Assembly: GCA_032622095.1 (NCBI GenBank)
Contig: CP136062.1
Coordinates: 136,126,960 to 136,190,959, forward strand
DNA from: Siphonodentalium dalli
Taxonomy: Eukaryota; Mollusca; Scaphopoda; Gadilida; Siphonodentaliidae
DNA length: 64,000 nt
Direction: 5' to 3'
Within the stretch, counting starts at the first letter, position 1; every line of letters starts with the position of its first letter. A program made the position numbers and the translations under genes. Positions 53,221 to 64,000 of this stretch are shown piece after piece. The notes under the pieces are model-generated. The model saw only the letters and a list, made by a program, of their open reading frames with translations, did no database searches and had not been told where the DNA came from.

Positions 53221-54661
53221 CGCGTGTTCTGACCGACTTTGAGCACAATTGATCCCTCATAATGCAATCAACTGGATATGTGCCGTTGAGCGTGTTTTGA
53301 CGACGACGCACAATCCGTGCGCTGGCCGCGATTGGACACAATAGCCGGTTAGCCACGCTCAACAATGTGATTAACATGAACTGATCGCCGTTGAATGTGA
53401 ATAGATATATGTCCGAAACAACACAGACGGCTCTAAAAGATGATATGGCACTGTCACATAATACTGAATATATATAGGAAATGAACGTTCTGGCACTCGA
53501 TGTATAATTATGCGTACTATCTCGTGCGGTAACCATTTACAAAAACAAACACGAAGACGGTTCTATATATTGACGTGCATGGCAGATGGGACCGACATTT
53601 TGTTAGAATTGCATAAAAAAATAAGTAGCAGTGACCAGTTCGTATCTAAATTATACATGTATGTAGTGTATAAATCTTACCTCCTCTCAAATGTCTTTCC
53701 TGTGTGTCTTTTTCCACGCGGATACTCCAAGAATATCACCAGCAAACTTATAAATCTGAGTCGTGAGTTAAGGTAGAACATATAAAGGAATCATCATATA
53801 TATATATATATATATATATATGGATGCTGTCATATAACGTATTAAAAGTGTGTACGGTACCTAATTTACTGTACTTAATTTTAAGGTCCAGAAATGGTAA
53901 ACAGATGCTCTCTATATATATATTTAACTGTTACCGTGGCCATATGCCTGATTAAGCTGTTAACACGGTAACATTACCCTGTCACCACTACGAGATCCTA
54001 TACGAGGAATTAGAGGGTGATATATTAAGGTATACCTAATTGGGTGAAATATAGAGAGGGTATCCCTATACATAACTGAGTATAAGCCTCAACTTCGGTT
54101 TAACAGGACAATCCATTAATCACATTGCATCGTTATAAAAAAAAGGAGCAGGGGTTAGGAGCTGAAGTCCCGTTCAAACCCCCATGGTTCAAGATGCACA
54201 GCGTACTATCCAAACACATAAAATACAAGCGACAATGTTATATTAAGCTATTTAAGTATTTTTCATTTTCCTATATGCCTGCATGGTATTAAATTGGCTT
54301 AGGAAGGAACTGCTTAATTATTTGGTGTCAAATCTGACTGGATCTTTAATAAATAATTACTGCGTGAATTTCCTTCTTCTGAGTCACAAACCTGTACATA
54401 AACAAAAGAAGAAATAACCGAAAACAATCATTTGGACAGGATTGTATTGTTTCATGTTTATTCACATCTATTGCGTCATTAAGCATTCTAGGATACATGG
54501 AATATGCGCCGATTTCCCATCTTTTGAATCGTCCAATAATGGCCACAACTCCTCCCAGGAATGTCACTGCATGTGGAAAGAACAGATGAGAAAATGACTA
54601 ACGAAACATGTAACAATTACAAAATGTTGTCTAAACTATATGGTGTACATCGTGCGCATAT
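53221..54661. other. Spacer with a (TA)n tract
   Basis: The (TA)n microsatellite at 53795-53821 is the only clear feature. A possible exon-like frame at 54371-54563 was considered and not accepted (see rejected list). Confidence 0.45.
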
Positions 54662-56194
54662 ATAACAAGAGGTACGCTGTCGCGTGGCATTTGCCCCCGA
54701 CCGTAGCAATTCGGATAAAGCATGGACGAAACTGCGGATATCCGAGGAGGTCTATATGACCATTCCAAAAGAAGTTCGTACAGAAATGTTGACTAAAAAC
54801 CCCAAAACAAGCGATCCGGAAACCCAAAAACAAACGAAAATTCAAATTTTCTAAGTTGAAAAAAGGGCCATAACACTGGCAAAAATCATCAGATCATACC
54901 CAAATTCGCACTTGACATGTATTTTCATATAACTGATCCACAAAAATACGGGATTTGCAATCGTACCACCAAAGCTCACGCTATCATCTGGAACCCCAAA
55001 AAACAAGAGAAAAATTGAATTTTCTAAGTAAAAAAAAAGGGCCATAACTCTGGTGAAAATGGGTGGACGAAACCCGCGATATGCATGTAGCTGTTCCCCC
55101 ATGCTGCTCTATCACCATACCAAATATCAGCTAAATCTTCCAGCGGTTGCTGAACAATAATGCAAAATGTTTGTACGGACGGACAAAATTGAATTTTCTA
55201 AGTCAAACAAGAGCTACGCTGGGCGTGCAAAATAGGCCCTCTCTTGGGTCGGCGGAAACTGGTAAAAAAGGGGCATAACTCTGGTAAAAATTGGCGGACG
55301 GAACTCAAATTTGAACTTGACCTGTGTTTTGGTGGGAGAAAGTAATATACCAAATTATCATTGAATCCGATAAGATCTAGTAAAGTTATCATCCGGACAC
55401 ATCCGGACAACAAATTTCAGGGATTCTCTAAGTCAAATTACGTCAAATAAGGGGCATAACTCCGGTGAAAATTGGCGGACGGAACCCAAATTCGAACTTG
55501 ATCTGTCTTTTCTCCTAATAAACCCACGTACCAAATTTGATTGAAATCGGTTCACTCTAAACTAAAGTTATCATCCGGACAACAAATTTCAGGGATTTTC
55601 TAAGTCAAATTACGTCAAAAAAGGGGCCATAACTCTCGCAAAAATTATCGGATTAAAACGAAATTCGGACTTGAGCTGTATTTCGATATATGTAATCCAC
55701 AAAAAAACGGGTTTTGCGTATAAACATTCCAAAATCGAGTTATCATCCGGAAACCAAAAAACATAAGAAAAACTGAATTTTCTGAGTCCAAAAAGGGGCA
55801 TAACTCTGCCAAGAATGGTCGGACAGAACCCAAGTTCGAACTTGACCTGTGTTTTGGTGGGAGAAAGTAATATACCAAATTTGGATTCATTCCGATAAAC
55901 TATACTAAAGTTATCATCCGGACAACAAATTTCAAGGATTTTCTAAGTAAAAAAACGTAAAATAAGGGGCATAACTCCGGTGAAAATTGGCGGGCGGAAC
56001 CCAAATTCGAACTTGAACTTACTTTTCGGCTAATAAACCCACATACCAAATTTTATTCACTCTAACTAAAGTTATCATCCGGAAACCAGGTTAACGGACG
56101 GACGCCCGTACGGACGGACGCCCGTACGGACGTACGTACGGACGTACGGACGGAGACGTCGACTATATTCTCGCTGAAGTCGGGGGCATAATAA
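54662..56194. mobile_element. Non-autonomous element with seven ~170-bp 'ggggcataactc' units
   Basis: It begins AACAAGAGGTACGCTGTCG and ends GTCGGGGGCATAATAA, the same terminal style as 33160-33932. The core word 'gggg-cataac' recurs near 54865, 55039, 55271, 55451, 55624, 55795 and 55966. Each unit continues with 'acccaaattcgaacttgacc' and 'aagttatcatccgga'. A second head (AACAAGAGCTACGCTGGG) at 55205 suggests fusion of two copies. It ends in a GGACGGACGCCCGTAC-rich tract (56096-56155). It lies in intron 1 of the minus-strand gene, 20 bp from the exon-1 donor. Non-coding. Confidence 0.75.
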
Positions 56195-56215
56195 GACTGA
56201 CAGGGTCGCTCTCAC

Positions 56216-56433
56216 CTAAAAAAATAGACCAAGTCTTCTTGGTCCACAACAGCTTGCATGGGATATCGGTTGGGATGGTGCTGTTGTTGGACCAGGGCTC
56301 TTCTGTAACGGACGTTACTCCCATGATCGTGGGCGGGGGTTACGTATAGTGCTTGTATATGTCGTCGGTCTTGGTCAAAAGGATGCCTTGCGTATATGAA
56401 CATAGATCTCGAGGGCAGCCTTTCCCCAAGCAT
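56216..56433 (-). CDS. Predicted first coding exon of the minus-strand membrane protein gene
   Basis: ATG at 56433-56431 opens 72 codons ending AG at 56216, followed by a good donor (AG|GTGAGA). An in-frame TGA lies four codons upstream with no AG between, so the ATG is the likely start. The encoded segment is polar: MLGERLPSRSMFIYARHPF, then HPNRYPMQAVVDQEDLVYFF. There is no signal peptide. Its last two bases complete an Arg codon with the first base of the exon at 44814, keeping the frame through the membrane helix. The topology (N-terminal tail of about 72 residues, helix, C-terminal tail of about 50) is inferred. No family is recognised. A broken inverted copy lies at 56730-56845. Confidence 0.5.
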
Positions 56434-56729
56434 CAGGTGATATCAAACATGCATATATCAGATGCCCGTTAAATGTCAAAGCAACGAGACATATAGGTAA
56501 ACAAAGCATAGTTTTCAAGTGAATTTTGAGTTGTCACGCTATCAGAAAATGCATGTAAACAATATACATTAAACGATCGTATCATCACTATACCTTCTTC
56601 TATCATGGTAGATGATATAGCATTTTGAAGAAACATTAATCACGGACATGTAAGGTGATCAATCACATGCAGGGGTTTGCGTGAATGCCCGGGCTCCACG
56701 GTTACATGTAGTACGTCTTTTGAATGAAT

Positions 56730-56845
56730 GACCGTTATAGAACAGCAACGGGCGGGACTCGGTCCAAAAAAACAGCATCATCTCAACCGATATCCCAAGC
56801 AGTTAATACTGATAATAGTGGACCGAGAAGACTTGGCCCAACATA
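56730..56845 (+). pseudogene. Broken inverted duplicate of predicted exon 1
   Basis: The plus strand here aligns with the minus strand of 56330-56219. Both contain 'ccgtta-agaa-agc', 'cggtcca/tggtcca', 'caaccgatatccca', and 'gtggacc-agaagacttgg'. Indels of several bases shift its frame and it has no start or donor. The arms are about 400 bp apart and head to head. It is a dead copy of the exon, or both are pieces of an unrecognised repeat. Confidence 0.6.
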
Positions 56846-57094
56846 AAAAGTGCTGAAGGGTACACAGGTTTTGAAAATGTGCTGAAGGGCACGCAGCGTT
56901 TTCTATATCAGCGGTTGCACAGTTATAATATGTCAATCTTATACTGAAATTCCGGCGCCAGTCAGCTATTTATTTTTAGTTTGTTGTAATTTTTATTGGA
57001 ATGTATAAGCAATAATTCTAGCATAAATCGTGGCAGACGAAAAATCTCAATAACGTCATTTCGAACGAGAATTCAATACATGTGTACCGTTTAA

Positions 57095-57533
57095 AGATGC
57101 TTAATCCGATTAAGCACCCCTCAATTACTATTTATTTGGATTCGGGGGTAAAAAATATTTGATTCGAGTCGAGGCACCCACCTACCAATGCTCAGAGTTA
57201 TTGGATATAATGTTTTGAAATCTATTATTTTGCACCATCGAGAATTATTAGCGGCGCAGTAAAAGGTCGACGGGCCGACGTTCTCGGACCAAATTGCGGA
57301 TGAAGATGGATAACTCTAAAATCAAGAGCCTTTCTGTCGATAATAAGGCAACATTTCGTCAAAAAAACATGTTGATAAATAACACGTTTCCGGTAATTTT
57401 ATACTATAGTTGACAGTGGTTAGCACTATTTTTGGGCAATTAATCGATTCCGATAACTGAAGCGGCATTTCTAAAAATGTTGTTGTTGTTGGAATTTAAT
57501 TATATGGGGACCATCGAATCGGATTGAGTACCT
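57095..57533. mobile_element. TTAA-flanked MITE
   Basis: TTAA (57091-57094), AGATGCTTAATCCGAT, a body with 'cgggggtaaaaaatatttga' and 'gagtcgagg', then TCGGATTGAGTACCT and TTAA (57534-57537). Confidence 0.85.
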
Positions 57534-57537
57534 TTAA

Positions 57538-58599
57538 TATTTATATTAATATTTCCTATGGTGCATGCTGCTACCCGCATGTTGTTGGTGAATTGGATTA
57601 AGTTATGTAGTTTCACAACATTAATATGCATCATGTATTCCAATATGTATTCCAAACCATTTCCAGTCAACCTTGTAAGTTCCTCTAGTAGGTACTTGCA
57701 TGAAAGTTGGGATGGGTAGGGGAGATGATATTTTAGAATTATCTTCTAAATAAATATGTTCAACTGGATTCAGACAAAACCTTTAAGAAGGCATTACCAA
57801 TGAAAATGTCAAATTGAGTTATATGCTGTGAAATTAGTGTCAAATTGAAGAGCACATCACATATATAAGAGATCTTTCTTACGGCATTGACTATTTCCAT
57901 CTCAGTCTGGAGTTATGACAGATCTGATTTGAATGCCAAAAACTGTAAGCCTTAATTAAGCCTTATATTTACCGTTATACTTTGCAAATATTAGGAGTTT
58001 TAGAAATCAGTCAGGTTCAACAATTGGATTTAAATAGAAAGCTCAGATGAAGCACTTTATGGCAGCTCTGTTGTGGTATATTGTGGATTACCGAAAATAT
58101 CAAATTGGTTCAGTAATTGATTATATTGATTATATAATTGATTATATCGAACGCCAAATTAATGGGCACATGGAATTCGAGCGCTTCCAAACAGCACAAG
58201 ATAATTGGGGATTTGGTTCCACGTTATACAGGATGATCCAAAATCTAAATCACGTGTCTGGTTTTCGGCTACTATAGTAGGACTCGAGAGAGAGACTATA
58301 TAGTCCCATATTGAAATGCCATCACCAAACAATTTGTGCATGGTATGGTTTATTGAGATTCCGCCGATGATTTTACAGTGCACCCCCATATGGGGTAATA
58401 CATGAAAAAGACTATAAATATCAATATACATGTAAAACAAAGAGAGTTCCTTAAAACATGTAGTCCTTCACAAATTTTGACAACAAAGCCAGTACAATAG
58501 CACATACTGTGAGGCCGAAAGAAGTTGGGTTGAGTCCAGGTTGTTTATGGAGGTTATGAAATGTGACTGACATCATGCAAGGAGTCTTTCGGAGAACAA
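57538..58599. other. No recognisable feature
   Basis: 58100-58145 has a short gattatatt tandem run. The overlapping frames at 58047-58440 carry no motifs. Confidence 0.45.
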
Positions 58600-58925
58600 T
58601 TCACCCCACGAAACTCTGTACAACAGTACAAGCTCTTTCATGGTGAAGTCAATGTATCGGTGCATATTCAGATCAGCCAACTGCGAAATTCTGTACACCA
58701 GGCAATGATATAAACAAATATGCAGATCGGTGAACCATTTTACCATGAAATTCTGTTATACATTAAAGTCCATGGCCTTTAAAGTCAATGCATAAATACA
58801 TATTCAGACCGGAGCACTGCGAAACTCTGTATCCAAAGCAAGGTGTAGCGCATATTGAGATCAGCACACTGCGAAACTCTGTGTACATAAAGTCCATCAT
58901 GATAGAGATGGCGTAACGCATGTAC
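58600..58925. repeat. Degenerate tandem repeat with 'gcgaaactctgta'
   Basis: 'ac-gcgaaa-tctgta' recurs at about 58609, 58682, 58815 and 58868, with 'catattcagatcag' or its variants before it. Units are about 55-80 bp and diverged. Confidence 0.6.
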
Positions 58926-58936
58926 ACAACAAAGAT

Positions 58937-61084
58937 CCAGGGGTCTGTTTCATGAAGCAAGGTCATAAGATCATCTTAAGATGGACTTAATCTAAGATCT
59001 AAGGTGGATCTTATGATGTAACTTTTCCGTTTCAAGAACGCGTTTCACAAAACAAGATTAAGTCCTACTTAAGTAGTAAGTTAAGTTCCCGCTCATTTAG
59101 ACTGGTTATCGACAATTTTCTACAGTCTGGAACAAAAAAATGTGGGCTTGTGCAATCTTTATGTACGGCATTGAGAGGTTATCGAGAAAGGGCCGAGTCC
59201 GAGTTGACATTATTGTGTGACAGGGATGCTGGATAGCGGCTGGAGTGGGGGTGGGCGAATCAGCCCATGTATCTTAGTGTATATAGTCAGTGGCCTTATA
59301 TTCGCATATGGATCTTAGACTTATATGAGTTCCACGATGTGAATTCGAACATGAGTACATCGCAGGCTCTTAAAATGACGAGCTTTGCGTTTACTGACGA
59401 GTGGTGGTGTCAGAAATAAGACAATATAATTATATGGATCGATGCATGACTGCGACCATGCATTCACGCCGAGTTAATCCACTGAGAGCAATGATCAGGC
59501 GGCAATTTTTTATGTGAGCCGACATAACTCGTGTATTATCGACCACCGCTCTCTACGTGTAGCAATAATCAAAATAAATCGGCGATGTCATCAGGACACA
59601 CATAGGTCATTTTTCGATTCAAAGGGAAATGAAAAATATTTGTTAGAGTAACTTTTTAATTATTTTTATGCAGATGTTTTATGCGGTTGTCATACCATGG
59701 ATATATATATAACTACGTTTTCATTAGCACACTCGTATTAAGGGGTGTCATCGTTACAGTATGTATATCATATATACAGTATGCTGTACAACGGTCATCC
59801 CACCCCTGCAAAATAAACATGACAAAAATTTGGACAGCCTTGAAAATCACGACATATCGGCGTGTGCAGTAAACTCAATAAAAATAATATTCTCTATAGA
59901 AAATTGTCACTATTTCTAAAACATATTTTGATAAAGACCTATATGACATATCTGCTTTGTAAACAGCCGACGGAAATTTGGAAAGAGGAAAGAATCAATA
60001 CATTAATTGATCTCATTTTACCCCATCTCCCCACACACATATGGAATAACATAGAGGAGATTGTGAGCTTTGGGCTAGGCCATAATTCTTATCAAAAGTT
60101 TAATTCGTGGGTAATACAATTTTATAATATACATTATCTATAGGTCACATACACAGCTGATAATTGACTATATCCTACACTCGACGAGTCTCGGGGGTGG
60201 CTAGTTGGTCTCTGTGGGGGGGGGGTACATCATGCAATTTCTAACTGCACCCGCCCCTTAATTGAAGCGGGCCAAACTTCCATGTTCGCGAAATGCCATG
60301 TCCACCCCACCCGTTGGATTTAAACTTTCCAATTGGTATCTCAAATATTCCAACAGTTCGAAATTTCTAACCTGACGCCCCTAAAGTTGGTGATTTTCGG
60401 TTGCTGCTGTTTGTCTAAAACAACACATTCCTTTACTAGTTATAAATTCAAACAATTGAAACCTATATATAGTGTACGAATAATGTTGTCAGGCATGAAA
60501 TTTCCAATTGCTAAACATTTTGACCAAAGTGTGTGTGTGGGGGGGGGGGGGTAGACAACACATAAACCCCATTCGCCACGTCCCTGATGATAAGCCTGTG
60601 CTCTGAATTGTTTTTAACAAACTAACCCTATGGGGATACGGTGGGGGGGGGGTTGCCCTCTCCGAAATTTGGTTTTGGAAAGTTTGAGGTACCAGTTGCA
60701 TGGAATGTTTAAACCCAAAGAGAATTTGGTGTTGTTTAAGGGGGTGTAGTTGGACATTTCGAGACGAACACCCCCTCTCACTCTGTAGCCACGATCCTGT
60801 ATACCAGACGACGAATTGCCCACCCAGACAATGTATAGATATCTCCGTAATTTGCAAAATAACATAGGCCGCCATACTTGTCATCGATATGCCACTTATC
60901 ACGTTGGTCTTAACTTTAAGATTATCTTATGACACCTCACAGCAGTCTTAAAGTTAAGACCAAAGTTAAGACCATCTTAAGTTAAGACCTTGTTCGTGAA
61001 ACACACTTATGACTGAAGTTTGAACTTATGACCATCTTAAGTCCCAACTATGTCATAAGTTGCTTTCATGAAACAGGGCCCTGG
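58937..61084. mobile_element. TIR element (ccaggg-ctgtttcatgaa ends), non-autonomous
   Basis: The left end CCAGGGGTCTGTTTCATGAA and the right-end complement CCAGGGCCCTGTTTCATGAAA form inverted termini, with 'cataag'/'cttaag' rich subterminal sequence on both sides (58960-59090 and 60900-61060). A copy of the 'ttccaac' repeat (60240-60520) and two G-runs (60220, 60540) lie inside. No transposase is readable in the interior. No target duplication could be fixed, so the boundaries are approximate. Confidence 0.55.
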
Positions 61085-61207
61085 CTCCCAGTAAAAGTCC
61101 ACAGTGGCAGAATGATGATGAATCGAACACATTTCTCACTCTTCAACTGCACCAGCACAATATCGCAATAAAATAATTAAACAAATATTTTTTAAATCCA
61201 CGACTCC

Positions 61208-61290
61208 ATGCAGGCCATGGGTCGGGGTCGATTCGGTCCAGGGCTGTTTAGGCCGGGCTTGTTCGGCCGGGCTTGTTCGGCCCATGGTTT
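61208..61290. other. GC-rich palindromic patch
   Basis: It is bracketed by CCATGGG and CCCATGG. The interior repeats 'gccgggcttgttcgg' twice. It is markedly more GC-rich than its surroundings. Function unknown. Confidence 0.55.
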
Positions 61291-61395
61291 GGGCCGAACA
61301 GTCTCACCTAAAAATGTTTTTATCAGTAGGATATTTGGATGTTTATATATATTTTTCTTTTGTATGTTATTTTATTATTATAATAAAGCGTTTAA

Positions 61396-61522
61396 TATTT
61401 TTATTGAACTACAAAAGTACAAACAAATATAATGAAATTTCTTCTTCTTCACCATATTTTTTATTGAACTACAAAAGTACAAACAAATTTAATGAAATTT
61501 CGTCTTCTTCACAGCTTGGCAC
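61396..61522. repeat. Tandem duplication, ~64-bp unit
   Basis: 'ttattgaactacaaaagtac' followed by 'aatgaaatttc-tcttcttcac' occurs twice in a row (61398 and 61462) with few differences. The second copy ends in a good splice acceptor-like CTTCTTCACAG just before the frame at 61535. Confidence 0.8.
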
Positions 61523-61534
61523 AGGCGGCTTAAC

Positions 61535-61771
61535 ATGAAGGGGAGCAGATTGTCTTTCTACCCGCTGATCCAAGTGATCCAAAAAGAAGCTGCACATATC
61601 GAGGTAGCTGTAGCAGCGAGGGACCTCGAAACCGACATAAAGCAGAAGTACACGAAGATTGACAGAGACCTTGAGGCGCTATGGGCATCATACAAAGACG
61701 GCACCATCAAGACAACCGAATTCCTGAAGGATGTGAACGCGATCTACAAGAATGGCCAATCCAAGAAATAA
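61535..61771 (+). CDS. Small hypothetical protein, 78 residues
   Basis: ATG at 61535, stop at 61769-61771. The frame is less AT-rich than its neighbours and mostly helical in character, with heptad-like charged stretches (AARDLETDIKQKYTKIDRDL). A GAAGAA-rich tract follows (61770-61822), then AATAAATAA. A possible acceptor (CTTCTTCACAG) lies 18 bp upstream, so it might be an exon. I do not recognise a family. It may be a small gene or transposon cargo. Confidence 0.3.
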   Translation: MKGSRLSFYPLIQVIQKEAAHIEVAVAARDLETDIKQKYTKIDRDLEALWASYKDGTIKTTEFLKDVNAIYKNGQSKK

Positions 61772-63090
61772 AGAAGAAGAATAAAGAAGAAGGCATACGC
61801 AAAGAAGAAGAAGAAGACGTACGCAATGTTTTAATATTTATAAATAAATAATGTATTGACTGATTTTTCCATGTTTTATCTTGTTTTTAATCATTAAATA
61901 ACCAGATGTTTTATCATGTAAACTGTATATATTTACTGTTTTAACTTGTTTTTAATCAATAAATGTTCATATCTTTCATCATATATTCACGTTATTGATC
62001 GAATTTGTTGCAGTGTTAATTACTATGTGTGTATACCCATTACTATTGTTGCGAATAAAACGTTAATTACAAACATAAATCTCCATTGTCATCAAAAGAC
62101 CGGTCCCAAATCAAAGGCAATTAACATGCCGTCCATGCCATCACCTAGACCTATAGTTCATATACAAATTAAAGAATCATTACTCAATCAAAAGATATAT
62201 ATGTCTGTATGATTGGGTGACATGTGAATTAAATGTATAGGCCTATGGTACTCTTGGCAAACTGCTAAAGTGCTGTATACAATACTTTAGGCTTAGCAAT
62301 TTGAATAGAGTTCGGCTAAAGTGCCGTATACAGTAATTTAGCGGGCTGAATTGGTCATTGTCGCATGGTTTCGATCAAATAGACACCCAGGATATCTCAT
62401 AACGTGCAAAAAGACACCCAGGGTGTCCCAAACGTGCAAAAAGACCGGTGACGCGTTATGCAGTAGGTCCCTAGATTTGCGTAGGTCACTCAATTCGCGT
62501 AAGTCCCCCGCAGTAATGCAATATATAGTAGGTCTACATGATTTATTGACTGATAAAATGGATTGATACCACTAAATGATCATGTTAGATGTTACTTTGC
62601 AAAATTAAAAAAAAAAAAAAAATCCGAAATCTGATGGGTTTGTTTGCTTAGTGATACTTAGAGGATCATGAAGCCTAACTAAAATTACGTGATTTCTGAT
62701 CCGGAAAGTAAGAGGATTATCTTACTGGCTTTGTGGACAGATATTAATTGGAGGATAACTGATTGTATTTTTGCATTGATTTATGTGACTTTTGGAATAG
62801 AAAATAAGAGGATTATCAGATTTCTCGATTCATCAGTATATAGGTGAGTGGGCATGGGTGCGTTAGATAGGAGAATTTGATATTTTTCATAGTTTATTGA
62901 ATTCAAAACATGCAACAAAACATTTATAACATAATATGTAAACGACAGCAGAAAACAATGAAGCACAAGCAATGGTATAAAACATATATATATGTACATG
63001 TATAAAATAGCTGAAAAAGAATGGTGTTGTTATAGACCCAATTGAACAGTAGTTATGTTTATTTATTGTCTTGATATGGGATGTGATATT
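61772..63090. other. Spacer with minor repeats
   Basis: GAAGAA repeats at 61770-61822. 62265-62340 has two inexact copies of 'gctaaagtgc-gtatac'. 62378-62440 has two copies of 'agacaccca-g-t-tc', each with 'acgtgcaaaaagac'. A 16-A run lies near 62612. 62650-62830 has three 'agaggat-at' words. No gene. Confidence 0.5.
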
Positions 63091-63097
63091 CTAATGT

Positions 63098-63735
63098 TTA
63101 CTCGCCGATCCTTGGAATTTTTGGAATAGATGATGTTTTTGCTGTACACTTTCGTTTGGTCTGTCCTGGCTTCTTCCCTCCATTCGTCGCAGTTAAAACA
63201 ATCCTCCGTCCATCCGTTGTCTGTTGCAGTCTATCGTTTGTCGGTCTGATTTGTCTTAAGAATTTCTCAAAATGTCGTCGCCGAACTTCAGTCGATTTCT
63301 GGTTCCATATATCAGCTGCAACTTTAAATTTACGGAACTGCTCTATGAGTTTGAATTGTCCAAAACCGAAAATACTGCGTTCTAATTCGTCATACTCACC
63401 TTTAACTACATTGTATATTATTTTCACTAATTGCACTAGAGGTTTCGATTTCCACTCAACGGCCTGCTTCAGAATATAGTTTAGCGATTCACAGTTATTG
63501 TTCGTCCATTTTCCATCTGCCATCAGGTTTGGTGTTTGTCTTAATGTCTCGTAGTTTTCTCTTAATATCGGTGTCAGTCTATTTCGGAAATATTCTAGAA
63601 ATGTAGGTGCCGTCAATGTTATTGTTCGTTCACTTTTGTCCAGTCGATAATCGAAAATTGCAGAACAATCAGAAGATGTAAGGCCATTATCACCGAATAT
63701 TAAATATCTAAACAAACTGTAGGCCAATACTATAC
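63098..63735 (-). pseudogene. MULE-like transposase C-terminal fragment
   Basis: A 212-codon frame, open from the stop at about 63736 to TAA at 63098. It has FLEYFRNRLTPILRENYETL, then KWTNNNCESLNYILK, a version of the T-N-N-x-x-E-S-x-N motif found after the catalytic core of Mutator-like (MULE) transposases. A basic tail (KKPGQTKRKC) follows. The catalytic DDE region should lie further upstream (to the right) but is not readable before the window ends, so it is truncated or split by an intron. Similar proteins are common in marine invertebrates. Transposon remnant or domesticated copy cannot be told apart here. Confidence 0.5.
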
Positions 63736-63800
63736 ATTATTTCCACAATTACACCGATTGAAGATTGTTTACAACTTAAATTAAATTCATATCAATACTG

Positions 63801-63976
63801 ATCGAGAATACTAATTAAGTATACTCATAAATAATTCACAATAATAAAATGGGACAACGAATTAATATACTCAATATCTCATTTAAATATACACCACTAC
63901 CGATCCGATGGAAACTTTAAATAATTAATTTATTATTGTGAATTATTTATGAGTATACTTAATTAGTATTCTTGAT
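63801..63976. repeat. Inverted repeat, 45-bp arms
   Basis: The arms 63801-63845 and 63932-63976 are reverse complements with one or two mismatches (core ACTAATTAAGTATACTCATAA). It lies 70 bp upstream of the MULE-like frame. It could be a MITE or the terminal repeat of a small element. Confidence 0.85.
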
Positions 63977-64000
63977 TCATTTTTATTGAGGCTATATATG

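Noticed and set aside
54371-54563. Minus-strand exon candidate beginning TFLGGVVAIIGRF after an acceptor-like CACATGCAG
   Set aside because: Its phase does not fit between the exons at 56216 and 44814, the donor is weak or ambiguous, and inclusion would introduce a stop.
60489-60902. 137-codon minus-strand frame
   Set aside because: It runs through G-runs and the 'ttccaac' repeat; no motif.

Overview
This window is animal nuclear DNA. It is AT-rich, has spliced-gene signals and almost no continuous coding sequence, and is packed with transposable elements. The mix of elements suggests a marine lophotrochozoan, most likely a mollusc. It has BEL/Pao LTR elements, APE-type LINEs, Helitron-like elements with internal minisatellites, TTAA-flanked MITEs, tRNA-derived SINEs, and tandem repeats built on a 'ggggcataactc...' unit that is common in bivalve genomes. 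The species assignment is inference. No rRNA, CRISPR array or prokaryotic gene was seen.

Layout. 0-3 kb: degenerate tandem repeats, small palindromes, and one Helitron-like element nested inside another. 6.5-15 kb: an old APE-type LINE on the plus strand, broken by a Harbinger-like element (TAA target duplication) and by a 5'-truncated minus-strand LINE (12-bp target duplication). 16-18.6 kb: a LINE 3' fragment and TTAA MITEs. 19.3-23.0 kb: a foldback-like element with a 9-bp target duplication and terminal inverted repeats made of tandem units. Its core is an 84-bp tandem array that translates as a decayed C2H2 zinc-finger array. 26.5-29.4 kb: a young, internally deleted BEL/Pao element with near-identical LTRs, an open gag-protease frame and no reverse transcriptase or integrase. 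33-38 kb: palindromic and inverted-repeat elements, including a pogo-like MITE. 43.7-44.1 kb: a collapsed LTR-element relic. 45.6-46.0 kb: a second copy of the outer Helitron-like family. 48.2-52.1 kb: a large inverted-repeat element enclosing a Ty3/Gypsy-type Gag frame. 54.7-56.2 kb: a tandem-repeat element. 58.9-61.1 kb: a TIR element. 63.1-63.7 kb: a MULE-like transposase fragment.

The only host gene I can support runs on the minus strand from about 56.4 to 41.2 kb. Three exons with canonical splice sites and matching phases would encode a roughly 150-residue single-pass membrane protein of unknown family. Its long first intron contains the gag-bearing inverted-repeat element and several MITEs. 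A broken inverted copy of exon 1 lies about 0.4 kb beyond it.

The genes here are mostly parasites of one another, and the value of the window lies in the nesting. Target-site duplications and restored reading frames date several insertions relative to each other. The two most unusual structures are the foldback-like elements carrying foreign coding-derived cargo: zinc-finger repeats in one and a Gag frame in the other.
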